A stretch of DNA of 15,583 bases, from the NCBI GenBank assembly GCA_910586425.1, contig CAJUHL010000037.1:1-15583 (forward strand), written 5' to 3'. Both the position numbers and the translations under genes were made by a program. Position 1 is the stretch's first letter. Each line of letters starts with the position of its first letter. This DNA comes from an uncultured Bacilli bacterium. Lineage in GTDB: Bacteria; Bacillota_I; Bacilli_A; RF39; UBA660. The notes below the pieces were generated by a model that did not search any database, was not told where the DNA came from, and saw only the letters and a list, made by a program, of their open reading frames with translations. Positions 7,289-13,687 of the stretch are shown here, one piece after another.

Positions 7289-7303
7289 GTTGTGCAAATG
7301 ACA
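7289..7303 (+). repeat. Left terminal inverted repeat
   Basis: GTTGTGCAAATGACA. It pairs with the inverted copy at 9163-9177 (one G/A difference) and abuts the C-terminal regulator fragment. Confidence 0.6.
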
Positions 7304-7307
7304 AGCA

Positions 7308-8318
7308 TTATGAATTTTCTTTTATTACTTTTTCTACTTCATTTATTAATTGTTCTTTATTTGGAATATAATAAGTATAAGTTGACGCAAATACATTATT
7401 TTCTAGTCCTCCTAAAGCATATTCCATGGCTACTTCTTTTTTACCTTTACAAAGAATAATGCCTATTGCTTTATTATCGTATTCATCATTTACTTCAGCA
7501 TTGTAATAATTTAAATACATATTCATTTGACCTGCATATTCAGGCCTCATTTGTCCAATTTTTAAATCAATTAAAACATAGCATTTTAATATTTTATTAT
7601 AGAAAACCATATCTACGTAATAATGAATATTTCCAAGAGTTACTCTTTGTTGTGTACCGACAAACATAAAACCTTTACCCAATTCTAACAAAAACTCTTC
7701 CATGTGTTTTACTAATTTTCTTTCCAAGTCCTTTTCAAGAATAGGTTTTGGTTCTTTAATATCTAAAAATTCAAAGACATAAGGTTCCTTCAAAATATCA
7801 TCAGGTTTAGCTAACATTTGTCCAACTTTTGATAATTCATAGACTTTCTCTTTATTATTTTTACCATCGGATAATAATAATCTTTCAAACAATGATGTTT
7901 CTAATTGCCTTTTTAATTCTCTAACACTCCAGTTAGAATTAATGCATTCTTTTTCGTAAAAACTTCTTTCATCATCATTTTCTATGCTTAATAACTCACA
8001 ATAATGTGACCAACTTAATTTTCCAGACAGTGTCTGGAATTTTGGATAAGTAATATAAAGTTTGCGCATATTAAATAAATTACTAACTGAAAAACCAGCA
8101 CCTAAAATTTTTCTTAATTCTTTTGATAGTTCCTTCATTATTTTTTTACCATATTCAGCTTTAACATTTCCATTTTGCTCATTTTCCACAATAATTCTAC
8201 CAACATTCCAATACGCTAGTAACATTGTATTATTTACTTCATAAGCTATTTTATTTCTACTATTAATAATTACATCTTTAATTTCTTCAATCATTTTATC
8301 ATTAATATTTTCTAACAT
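7308..8318 (-). CDS. YhcG/DUF1016 family PDDEXK nuclease
   Basis: A 336-aa protein matching the YhcG two-domain family. The N-terminal DUF1016_N DNA-binding part (about 10-180) includes LLAYWNVGRII and TLSGKLSWSHYCELLSI. The C-terminal PDDEXK nuclease part (about 190-330) has catalytic-type residues Asp236 (YYVDMVFYN) and Asp251-Lys253 (LIDLKIG), followed by PEYAGQMNMYLNYYN. Many relatives have ELK; here it is DLK, which keeps an acidic residue. YhcG proteins are found with restriction systems and mobile elements and are thought to cleave or resolve DNA; the substrate is not established. The gene has a good AAAGGAG ribosome site. A strong hairpin (8337-8362) lies just upstream. The methyltransferase remnant precedes it and it ends 4 bp from the left inverted repeat. 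Confidence 0.88.
   Translation of the reverse strand: MLENINDKMIEEIKDVIINSRNKIAYEVNNTMLLAYWNVGRIIVENEQNGNVKAEYGKKIMKELSKELRKILGAGFSVSNLFNMRKLYITYPKFQTLSGKLSWSHYCELLSIENDDERSFYEKECINSNWSVRELKRQLETSLFERLLLSDGKNNKEKVYELSKVGQMLAKPDDILKEPYVFEFLDIKEPKPILEKDLERKLVKHMEEFLLELGKGFMFVGTQQRVTLGNIHYYVDMVFYNKILKCYVLIDLKIGQMRPEYAGQMNMYLNYYNAEVNDEYDNKAIGIILCKGKKEVAMEYALGGLENNVFASTYTYYIPNKEQLINEVEKVIKENS
8021..8039. repeat. Perfect palindrome inside the YhcG gene
   Basis: TTCCAGACAGTGTCTGGAA has 9-bp arms around a central G. It lies in the codons for FQTLSGK, a conserved part of the protein, so it may be a coding coincidence. It shares a CCAGAC/GTCTG core with the hairpin at 8337-8362. Confidence 0.5.
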
Positions 8319-8336
8319 AAATTTTTCTCCTTTCTG

Positions 8337-8362
8337 AATTAGCCAGACTTGTCTGACTAATT
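8337..8362 (-). promoter_or_regulatory. Leader hairpin/operator in front of the YhcG gene
   Basis: AATTAGCCAGAC (8337-8348), then TT, then GTCTGACTAATT (8351-8362). In minus-strand RNA the single mismatch becomes a G-U pair, so all 12 pairs form; in plus-strand RNA it is a C-A mismatch. It ends about 7 nt before the AAAGGAG ribosome site and no T-run follows. It may be an operator or a translation-control hairpin rather than a terminator. Confidence 0.5.
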
Positions 8363-8908
8363 CTATTTTTTAAGTTCATTATATTCTAATTTTTTGCTAT
8401 TACTAGATAGTACTATCAATTTGCCGTTTCCTGGTGCAAATTCATTTGGTGATTCTTCTTTTCCTATGCTATTAACTTCAAAGCCATATTCTTGAAGTAA
8501 ATCTGAAATTGCTTCTACCGAAAAGTAGTTCATATAAATATTTACTCCTGGACGATAAGGCTCTTCAATCATTGTTTCTCCTAAACCTTCTTGTAACATC
8601 AATAATAATTTACCATTTGGTTTTAATACTCTTGCAAAAGATTCTAATGTTTTTGGTAGCTCCTCTGATGGTATATGAAATAATGAACAATTTGACATAA
8701 TGCCATCATAACTATTTTCTGGATAATTTATATCAGCAATATCCATCACTTCAAATTTTCCATTAGAAACTTTTTCTTTAGCTATTGCCAACATTCCTAC
8801 AGATAAATCTATTCCATTTACTTCAAATCCTTTTTCAGAGATATATTTACAGTCCTTACCATTACCACAACCAACATCTAATATTTTTATACCTGAAACA
8901 ATATAGAA
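8363..8908 (-). pseudogene. Class I SAM-dependent methyltransferase, 5' end degraded
   Basis: The open frame encodes a Rossmann methyltransferase core. Motif I ILDVGCGNGKD is near its start, then VNGIDLSVGMLAIAKEK (motif II acidic Asp), FEVMDIADI (motif III), and SYDGIMSNCSLFHI and FARVLKPNGKLLLMLQE (motifs IV-VI), with a normal C-terminus. The frame is closed by TGA at 8909-8911, only 8 codons before motif I. No start codon precedes motif I; the first ATG (8794) lies after it and would delete the SAM-binding loop. Family members usually have 30-60 residues before motif I. Remnants of that part (VENIAKKYN) can be read just before the TGA, which suggests decay by point mutation. The substrate is unknown. 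The gene lies 44 bp upstream of yhcG. Confidence 0.75.
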
Positions 8909-9069
8909 TCAATTATATTTTTTGGCAATATTTTCAACAAAAATAGGCAATAGAATATGAAAAAACACCACGAAATCTTATCATCCTTATAAATAAAGAT
9001 ATCTAGATGATTTTCCGTGCACCACGAAGTATTTCGCACTTGCGTAATGCATGTACCAAATTTAACTTT

Positions 9070-9084
9070 TTGTATATACAATTG
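9070..9084. promoter_or_regulatory. TTGTATATACAA palindrome, copy 1
   Basis: TTGTATATACAATTG, identical to copy 2 at 9125-9139. The 12-bp core is a perfect palindrome of the type bound by GntR/HutC-family repressors; as I recall, the Bacillus trehalose operator has this sequence. No such regulator is in the window. Confidence 0.5.
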
Positions 9085-9124
9085 GTTTTTAGCAATTTAA
9101 TTTTCCTTATTTTAAAGTAAAAAC

Positions 9125-9139
9125 TTGTATATACAATTG
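9125..9139. promoter_or_regulatory. TTGTATATACAA palindrome, copy 2
   Basis: Second copy of the 15-bp direct repeat, centred 55 bp from copy 1 and about 30 bp inside the right inverted repeat. The two copies look like a double operator for whatever was once transcribed leftward here. Confidence 0.5.
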
Positions 9140-9162
9140 TATTAACAATAAAATCATTTCTG

Positions 9163-9177
9163 TGTCATTTGTACAAC
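9163..9177 (-). repeat. Right terminal inverted repeat
   Basis: Read on the minus strand it is GTTGTACAAATGACA, 14 of 15 identical to the left repeat. It begins 14 nt after the premature TAG of the HTH fragment. Confidence 0.6.
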
Positions 9178-9191
9178 AATATTCCAGTCTC

Positions 9192-9305
9192 CTACTTAGA
9201 TATGCTTCTATCACTTACACCTAAATTTTCTGCCAATTCGGATTGCGTTAAATTCTGACTTTTCCTACATTCTGCAATAAATTTACCAATTTTTATTTGA
9301 TCCAT
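9192..9305 (-). pseudogene. N-terminal HTH part of a split XRE regulator, amber-terminated
   Basis: 37 residues from MDQIKIGKFIAECRKSQNLT through LAENLGVSDRSISK form the first helices of an XRE domain. The next codon is TAG where the family has Trp (SKWExGK), and the frame then continues ETG before the inverted repeat. TGG to TAG is one base change. A GAGGTGA ribosome site precedes the ATG, so the start looks intact. The missing remainder fits the fragment at 6704-7288, on the same strand beyond the insertion. At present it could encode only a 37-aa peptide with a recognition helix but no dimer-stabilising helices. That both pieces come from the same original gene is inferred. Confidence 0.65.
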
Positions 9306-9412
9306 AAATTCACCTCAAATACATATCTAATTGTATACTTTTTAACAGGAACTAAAAGTAAAATCACCATATATTTTGATTTTAACATAGATTCATCAAA
9401 TCGAAGTATAAG

Positions 9413-9438
9413 AAAAACTCCACATCATTGTGAAGCTT
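9413..9438 (-). terminator. Terminator after the 110-aa XRE gene
   Basis: On the minus strand CTTCACA, loop ATGA, then TGTGGAG followed by TTTTTC, with one mismatch in the stem. It starts directly after the stop codon. Confidence 0.6.
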
Positions 9439-9771
9439 CTATTTTTGGTAAATATCTAATTCTTTTTGCACTTTTGAACAAAATGTTTTATTGGAACGAG
9501 TCATCTGAATTATAGCTCTTTCTTGCCCTGTAATTGGAAATTCATAAGGCGTTTCTCCTTCCGCAACTGCCATTATTTCCCTTCCTAGTAACTGATTTGG
9601 CGTTACTTCTAAAACATCTAATAAGCGGATAAATGTATTTAGGGTAGGGGTTCTTGTTCCATTTTCATATCCACATACAGATACTTTTGTTACACCTAAA
9701 ATTTCACCTAATTTTTGTTGTGAAAGGCCTCTTTTTATTCTTTCTTGTTTTACTACCTCACCATAAATCAT
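9439..9771 (-). CDS. XRE-family transcriptional regulator, 110 aa
   Basis: The XRE/Cro-type HTH occupies about residues 5-61: VKQERIKRGLSQQKLGEILG, then VTKVSVCGYENGTRTPTL and LLDVLEVTPNQLLG. A 50-residue tail of unknown role ends the protein. The recognition helix VTKVSVCGYENG is canonical. The GGAGGTG ribosome site lies 4 nt before the ATG. The gene is divergent from another XRE gene at 9916, and the 144-bp gap between them contains both promoters and repeated TTAAC half-sites, so it probably regulates itself and its neighbour. Target genes beyond this pair cannot be told from the sequence. Confidence 0.85.
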   Translation of the reverse strand: MIYGEVVKQERIKRGLSQQKLGEILGVTKVSVCGYENGTRTPTLNTFIRLLDVLEVTPNQLLGREIMAVAEGETPYEFPITGQERAIIQMTRSNKTFCSKVQKELDIYQK

Positions 9772-9799
9772 GATGCACCTCCGTTATCTATTCGCTAAC

Positions 9800-9805
9800 A
9801 TTATA
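9800..9805 (-). promoter_or_regulatory. Extended -10 promoter of the 110-aa XRE gene
   Basis: Minus strand TGATATAAT about 28 bp before the ATG; the -35 is weak. A CTAACA half-site lies next to it. Confidence 0.5.
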
Positions 9806-9840
9806 TCATATTTTTACAAACAATTCTATTCTTTACCGAT

Positions 9841-9859
9841 TGTTAACGATAAATTAACA
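9841..9859. promoter_or_regulatory. Operator-like inverted repeat between divergent XRE genes
   Basis: TGTTAA-N7-TTAACA, with perfect 6-bp arms, just upstream of the rightward -35. Related half-sites GTTAACG (9883-9889, touching the rightward -10) and CTAACA (9796-9801, next to the leftward -10) suggest several binding sites for one or both XRE proteins. Confidence 0.5.
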
Positions 9860-9866
9860 CTATCAC

Positions 9867-9895
9867 TTGCTATTAATTTGTAGTTAACGTATAAT
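9867..9895 (+). promoter_or_regulatory. Promoter of the 73-aa XRE gene
   Basis: TTGCTA (9867-9872), 17 bp, TATAAT (9890-9895). The leader is only about 15 nt, with GGAAGGTG at its 5' end. Confidence 0.65.
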
Positions 9896-9915
9896 GAGCT
9901 TGGAAGGTGAAATCA

Positions 9916-10137
9916 ATGATGTATGTTTTAAAGCAACACCGTTTGGATAGAGGCTATAGCTGTGAAACTATGTCTCGTAAACTGGGAATCAGTAAAACCT
10001 ATTACTGGCAAATTGAACAAGGAAAAAGACGTATTACTTATGAACTAGCAATGAAATTAGCTAACATTTTTCATACTACACCAGATACCCTACTTTATGA
10101 AGATACAATAGCACTACTGACCAAGAAAACAACTTAG
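9916..10137 (+). CDS. Small XRE-family regulator, 73 aa
   Basis: The protein is essentially one XRE HTH domain: LKQHRLDRGYSCETMSRKLG, then ISKTYYWQIEQGKRRITYEL and LANIFHTTPDTLL. The tail after the domain is about 12 residues. The ATG at 9916 (or the next ATG, 9919) is well spaced from GGAAGGTG; the GTG at 9907 overlaps that ribosome site and is unlikely. It resembles single-domain Cro-like or plasmid/phage regulators. It is divergent from the 110-aa XRE gene with shared operator-like repeats. Its stop codon overlaps the convergent ssb stop by 4 bp, and no terminator separates them. Confidence 0.82.
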   Translation: MMYVLKQHRLDRGYSCETMSRKLGISKTYYWQIEQGKRRITYELAMKLANIFHTTPDTLLYEDTIALLTKKTT

Positions 10138-10463
10138 TCATTTTTTTTGCTAGAAAGATAGGTTATTTTTTCAGCAATGACTTCCATAATATTTCTTTTT
10201 ATTCCTTCATCCACTTGAACCATTCTTGTTTGTAAATGTCCTTTAACACCTAAAAGATCCCCTTTTTTACAATATTCTACTGCATTTTCAGCAACACCCC
10301 GCCATAAAACACAATTCACAAAATCGGTTTCATATTCTCCATCTACATTTTTATAACTTCTTGGAACAGCCAAAGTAATACTAGTAATTTTATTGCCATT
10401 TTCTGTTTCATATAGTTCTGGATCTCTTACCAATCTCCCAACCAATATTGTCTGATTTAACAT
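10134..10463 (-). CDS. ssb: Single-stranded DNA-binding protein, short form without acidic tail
   Basis: A 109-aa OB-fold SSB. MLNQTILVGRLVRDPELYET opens the fold, SITLAVPR is at about 28-35, TDFVNCVLWRGVAENA at about 46-61, and GDLLGVKGHLQTR at about 68-80. Housekeeping SSBs are usually 150-180 aa and end in an acidic DDDIPF-type tail that recruits partner proteins. This one stops at SSKKND soon after the fold, as does the competence-linked SsbB of Bacillus subtilis (about 113 aa). It is not in the usual rpsF-ssb-rpsR operon. A strong AAAGGAGG ribosome site precedes it. It is probably a second, specialised SSB for uptake, recombination or a mobile element. Confidence 0.88.
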   Translation of the reverse strand: MLNQTILVGRLVRDPELYETENGNKITSITLAVPRSYKNVDGEYETDFVNCVLWRGVAENAVEYCKKGDLLGVKGHLQTRMVQVDEGIKRNIMEVIAEKITYLSSKKND

Positions 10464-10498
10464 GTCGATTCCTCCTTTCTGGTATCATCATACCTAAC

Positions 10499-10537
10499 AA
10501 AAATAAGGAATGCAAACGAAGCTTTCCTTATTTTTTT
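10499..10537. terminator. Bidirectional terminator upstream of ssb
   Basis: AAATAAGGAA (10501-10510) pairs with TTCCTTATTT (10524-10533), with T-rich sequence on both sides. On the minus strand it would end the nucleotidyltransferase transcript before ssb. Confidence 0.7.
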
Positions 10538-10609
10538 ATCTTTTTTAGATTGATTTTTAAATATTTGTATACACTTTTATATTTTCCTTTACACTTGGTT
10601 CACAAAATA

Positions 10610-11629
10610 TTAATTTCTATGCTTTTTGGTAAAATCTAAAATCTCATATTGAGACGGTTGGATGGAAAACCAGTCACATAATTCTGAAAGATAAGAACCC
10701 ATATGGTTAGGATTGGCAAGCAGCTGTTCATATTCAGTAAATGATAATATAGAAGCTTGATGATAATCAATACACTTTTGATTGAGTAAACTGATTTGTT
10801 CTAATAAATTGTGGTATGGATATAATATGCTTCCATATTTTTCTTTGTTTCGAATTAATTTTTTATAGCCATTTACAAATGTGATAATATAGTTCAATAT
10901 TCTTTCTGTATGAAAATAATTTGGTTGGGAACTACTTTCATTTAATTTTGTGTAGTTGATCAAAGTAAGCATTTGTTCTAAATACCTCTTTTTTTCCTCT
11001 TTGCTACTATTCTCATTCGTACATTCTAAAAAGAAATTTTTAAATGCAGAATCAGGTAAATTGACACAATAATATTCAGCCATTTGTTGATTTTGATATA
11101 AATCTAGTACATTTTTGAAAGGAATTTGGGAATAACCTTTTTTTTGATGGTAGTATTGTCTTATACATTCCAATAAAACATAATAATTGTGTTCAAAAAA
11201 AGGGTCTTCTTCCCATTTGGATTGGTAATAGCAAATGGTAGAGGTATCTTGTTTCTTTGGGAGGATCAAAGGTTGGTTTTCTGTCATCTGTTGCATATTT
11301 TGTAAATATAAAACGATTTCATTTTGATCCATCAAAACTTCACAATTTCGGAAAAGTGAAGTATAAAAGGGATTATTTCTTTTATGGTTTGTTTCAATTT
11401 CATTCATAATGGTAATAAATGATTTGATAAAGTACTCTACTTCTACCCCATCTATTATTGAACAACCACGGTAGGAATTTCCATTTCCTGTAATCAATAG
11501 TACATCTAAATCTGATGATTCGGTTGCTATATTTTGTATTTGGCTTCCATAAACACAAGCTGCAATAATATCATGTCTTGCTTGTACTTGTTTGATTAGT
11601 TTTTCTACAATTGTATTATATTTTGACAT
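10610..11629 (-). CDS. Stand-alone nucleotidyltransferase-domain protein
   Basis: A 339-aa protein. The N-terminal polymerase-beta-like (MNT/ANT) domain shows the motif hG[GS]-x-DxD as ACVYGSQ (about 24-30) and SSDLDVLLI (about 38-46), with a third acidic residue in VEVEYF (about 62-67). The catalytic Gly-Ser and Asp pair are intact. The remaining 250 residues are helical, Tyr/Gln/Asn-rich and unrecognised, perhaps a substrate-binding or HEPN-like part, though no RxxxxH motif is evident. I chose the ATG at 11629 because GGGGGA lies 6 nt before it and the promoter at 11652-11680 would exclude the longer frame to 11680. It may nucleotidylate a small molecule (antibiotic-type), an RNA or a protein; the context does not decide. 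Confidence 0.75.
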   Translation of the reverse strand: MSKYNTIVEKLIKQVQARHDIIAACVYGSQIQNIATESSDLDVLLITGNGNSYRGCSIIDGVEVEYFIKSFITIMNEIETNHKRNNPFYTSLFRNCEVLMDQNEIVLYLQNMQQMTENQPLILPKKQDTSTICYYQSKWEEDPFFEHNYYVLLECIRQYYHQKKGYSQIPFKNVLDLYQNQQMAEYYCVNLPDSAFKNFFLECTNENSSKEEKKRYLEQMLTLINYTKLNESSSQPNYFHTERILNYIITFVNGYKKLIRNKEKYGSILYPYHNLLEQISLLNQKCIDYHQASILSFTEYEQLLANPNHMGSYLSELCDWFSIQPSQYEILDFTKKHRN

Positions 11630-11651
11630 AATTTTCCCCCAATTGGTATCT

Positions 11652-11680
11652 ACTATAGCAATTTTTTCTTGGAATAGCAA
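11652..11680 (-). promoter_or_regulatory. Promoter of the nucleotidyltransferase gene
   Basis: Minus strand TTGCTA (11675-11680), 17 bp, TATAGT (11652-11657); leader about 16 nt. Confidence 0.65.
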
Positions 11681-11681
11681 G

Positions 11682-11706
11682 AAAAAAATACAATTTTTGT
11701 ATTTTT
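11682..11706. terminator. Terminator after the PH-domain gene
   Basis: AAAAATACAA (11684-11693), TTT loop, TTGTATTTTT (11697-11706): a perfect 10-bp A/T-rich stem with T-runs on both strands. It ends the sufB-PH transcript just before the next promoter. Confidence 0.65.
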
Positions 11707-11727
11707 GATATCACTTATAATTTTCTT

Positions 11728-12297
11728 TTATTCTTGATCTATTTTACATTTTGCTTCTTTTATAATATTGGCTACTTCTACAGGATTTTCGATATTTCTC
11801 AACAGCATTACAAATCTTGGGTTGGCTTTTAAGACTTTCATAAGTTGAAAGAAACCTATATTTTTACCACACTTAATGTACATATGAACATCTCCATACT
11901 TACCGCTTTCTGGTTTAATGAAATCAAAATTTTCAATATAACCATAGATTAACTTATCTTTTTTCACTCTATATTCAAGGACTCTTTGATTGGTTACACA
12001 ATAATATATATTGGTTTTTTTACTTATTTTCATCCATAAAGATTGGGCGAAACTATATAATGCTAGCAAGCCAAATAGGAAAAATGCCAAAAATATGAAA
12101 ATAAATGATGTATTGATTTCATATTCACCATCGCCTATTTTAATACATAAATTCCATATCATCAGTGCTTGACCTAATAATGAGAAAGTAAGAAGAATTA
12201 AACTTTTTATTATATGATTACTGCCTTTGCCCAGTGCTGGGCTTCCTTGATATAAAATTTCTTCATTTGGATCTAATTCTTTAGAAAAATCATACAT
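11728..12297 (-). CDS. PH-domain membrane protein
   Basis: A 189-aa protein. The N-terminal stretch DPNEEILYQGSPAL is typical of bacterial PH-domain proteins. Two membrane helices follow (about 32-52 and 64-86), then a PH-like domain from about 93 with the characteristic YYCVTNQRVLEY strand pair (about 98-109). The C-terminal helix NPVEVANIIKEAK closes it. The role of this family is unclear; it is thought to act at the membrane surface. The gene starts 32 bp after sufB with AAAGGAGTGA and no terminator between, so it is probably co-transcribed with sufB. A terminator follows it. Confidence 0.78.
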   Translation of the reverse strand: MYDFSKELDPNEEILYQGSPALGKGSNHIIKSLILLTFSLLGQALMIWNLCIKIGDGEYEINTSFIFIFLAFFLFGLLALYSFAQSLWMKISKKTNIYYCVTNQRVLEYRVKKDKLIYGYIENFDFIKPESGKYGDVHMYIKCGKNIGFFQLMKVLKANPRFVMLLRNIENPVEVANIIKEAKCKIDQE

Positions 12298-12329
12298 CCT
12301 ATCACTCCTTTTGTGTATCCTAGTTTACT

Positions 12330-13655
12330 TTAAAAATAATTTTTCAGCAGATGATTTAGTTCTACTGCATATTCCATTGGCAATTCCTCACGAAAGCGAT
12401 CCATAAAACCCATGATAATTAATTCTTTGGCTTTTTCTTCGGAAATACCTCTACTCATCAAATAAAATAATTTTTCTTTACTTATTTTGGACACAGTTGC
12501 TTCATGTTCTAAAAAAGAGGTTTCATTTTCTACTATATTTTTTGGAATGGTATCACTTTTGGATATGTCATCTAAAATAATGGTATCGCATTTAATGGTT
12601 GCATTCGCAAATTCGGCTTTTTTTCCAATATGTACTGTGCCACGATAAGATGCATTCCCACCTCTTGTTGCGATGGATTTACTAATAATATTACTGGTAG
12701 TATTTGGAGCGAGATGAATCATTTTAGCTCCTGTATCTTGTATTTGGTGTTCACTTGCAACTGCTATACTAATGCAATTTCCTTTGGCACCAGTTCCTTT
12801 CAAAATGCAACAAGGGTATTTCATATTAATTTTTGATCCAATATTTCCATCAATCCATTCCATTGTTCCATTTTCATCTACAATGGCTCTTTTAGTCACC
12901 AAATTGTAAACATCACCTGACCAATTTTGAATGGTTGTGTATCTACATTTAGCATTTTTTCCAACATAAATTTCTACTACGGCTGCATGCAAAGAATCAG
13001 ATGTATAAGTTGGGGCTGTGCATCCTTCCATATAGTGTAAGCTACTGTTTTCATCTACCACAATAATGGTTCTTTCAAATTGTCCCATATTTTTACTATT
13101 GATACGAAAATAGCTTTGCAGAGGTCTATCAACTATAGTATTTGGTGGAACATAGATAAATGTGCCCCCACTCCATACTGCGCTATTTAAAGCTGTATAT
13201 TTATTCTCATCATATTTGACCAATTGATTAAAGTATTTTTGAAATAAATCTGGGTATTCCCTTAAAGCAGTATCGGTATCACAGAAGATAACCTTTTTGT
13301 CCATTAATTCTTGAATCATGTTATGATAGACAACTTCACTTTCAAATTGCGCTCCTACTCCATCCAGGTATTTTTTTTCTGAATCAATTAACCCAATTTG
13401 ACAAAATGTTTTTTGTATATTCTTTTGAACATCTTTCCAATTATTTTTCACGGTATCAGTTACTTTTTTATAATAGGTAAATATATCAAAATCAATTGAA
13501 AGAGGAGGTCCAAAATTCGGATTTTTGAGTTCTGAAAATTTTTGATAAGCTTTTAAACGAAAATCAGTCATCCATTTGGGTTCTTTTTTGTATTCTGATA
13601 TTTGTTTGACTTTTTTTTCATTTAAACTTTTTTCCACTACTTTCATAGGATTCAC
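12330..13655 (-). CDS. sufB: Fe-S cluster assembly scaffold SufB
   Basis: The scaffold subunit of the SUF system, which normally assembles with SufC and SufD to build Fe-S clusters in the cytosol. The protein is 441 aa, a little shorter than the usual 465. Family blocks are present in order: [17 protein letters not shown] (about 24-40), [13 protein letters not shown] (about 158-170), [11 protein letters not shown] (Cys212), [20 protein letters not shown] (about 325-344), KCDTI (Cys356, the position of the cluster-ligand Cys of E. coli SufB), [20 protein letters not shown] (His384) and [17 protein letters not shown]. All key residues are present. SufC, SufD and SufS are not in this window. A terminator and a weak TATAAT lie upstream, so it may be transcribed separately from sufU. 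Confidence 0.95.
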   Translation of the reverse strand: MNPMKVVEKSLNEKKVKQISEYKKEPKWMTDFRLKAYQKFSELKNPNFGPPLSIDFDIFTYYKKVTDTVKNNWKDVQKNIQKTFCQIGLIDSEKKYLDGVGAQFESEVVYHNMIQELMDKKVIFCDTDTALREYPDLFQKYFNQLVKYDENKYTALNSAVWSGGTFIYVPPNTIVDRPLQSYFRINSKNMGQFERTIIVVDENSSLHYMEGCTAPTYTSDSLHAAVVEIYVGKNAKCRYTTIQNWSGDVYNLVTKRAIVDENGTMEWIDGNIGSKINMKYPCCILKGTGAKGNCISIAVASEHQIQDTGAKMIHLAPNTTSNIISKSIATRGGNASYRGTVHIGKKAEFANATIKCDTIILDDISKSDTIPKNIVENETSFLEHEATVSKISKEKLFYLMSRGISEEKAKELIIMGFMDRFREELPMEYAVELNHLLKNYF

Positions 13656-13687
13656 CTTCTTATTTATTATACTAAATTTTTATCTAA

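Larger units (their letters stand above)
7289..9177. mobile_element. Inverted-repeat-bounded insertion carrying YhcG nuclease and methyltransferase remnant
   Basis: The 1889-bp segment starts with GTTGTGCAAATGACA (7289-7303) and ends with the inverted copy of GTTGTACAAATGACA (9163-9177), 14 of 15 bases matching. Weaker similarity (ATGA followed by Ts) continues inward. It sits exactly between two pieces of one XRE regulator family, both on the minus strand and in the right order. Inside are a YhcG/DUF1016 gene, a 5'-degraded methyltransferase and two TTGTATATACAA palindromes. No transposase or recombinase is present, so if mobile it is non-autonomous. No clean target duplication is visible: the flanks GAGACTGGA and GAAAGAGGC align codon for codon but match at only 5 of 9 bases. 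The inverted repeats and split gene are seen; mobility is inferred. Confidence 0.5.

Noticed and set aside
8900..8915. TGA read as Trp (code 4) to restore the methyltransferase
   Set aside because: No conserved gene here uses internal TGA, the 73-aa gene ends in TGA, and the frame upstream closes soon at a TAA without a start.
8887..9081. 64-codon minus-strand frame next to the methyltransferase
   Set aside because: It needs a TTG start inside an operator-like palindrome, has no ribosome site and resembles nothing. It overlaps the degraded methyltransferase 5' region and is probably decay.
7280..9190. Target-site duplication flanking the insertion
   Set aside because: The flanks GAGACTGGA and GAAAGAGGC align by codon but match at only 5 of 9 bases, and both encode the conserved ExG, so similarity may be due to protein homology.
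9297..9515. 72-codon plus-strand frame
   Set aside because: It overlaps the promoter of the HTH fragment and the end of the XRE gene, and has no ribosome site.
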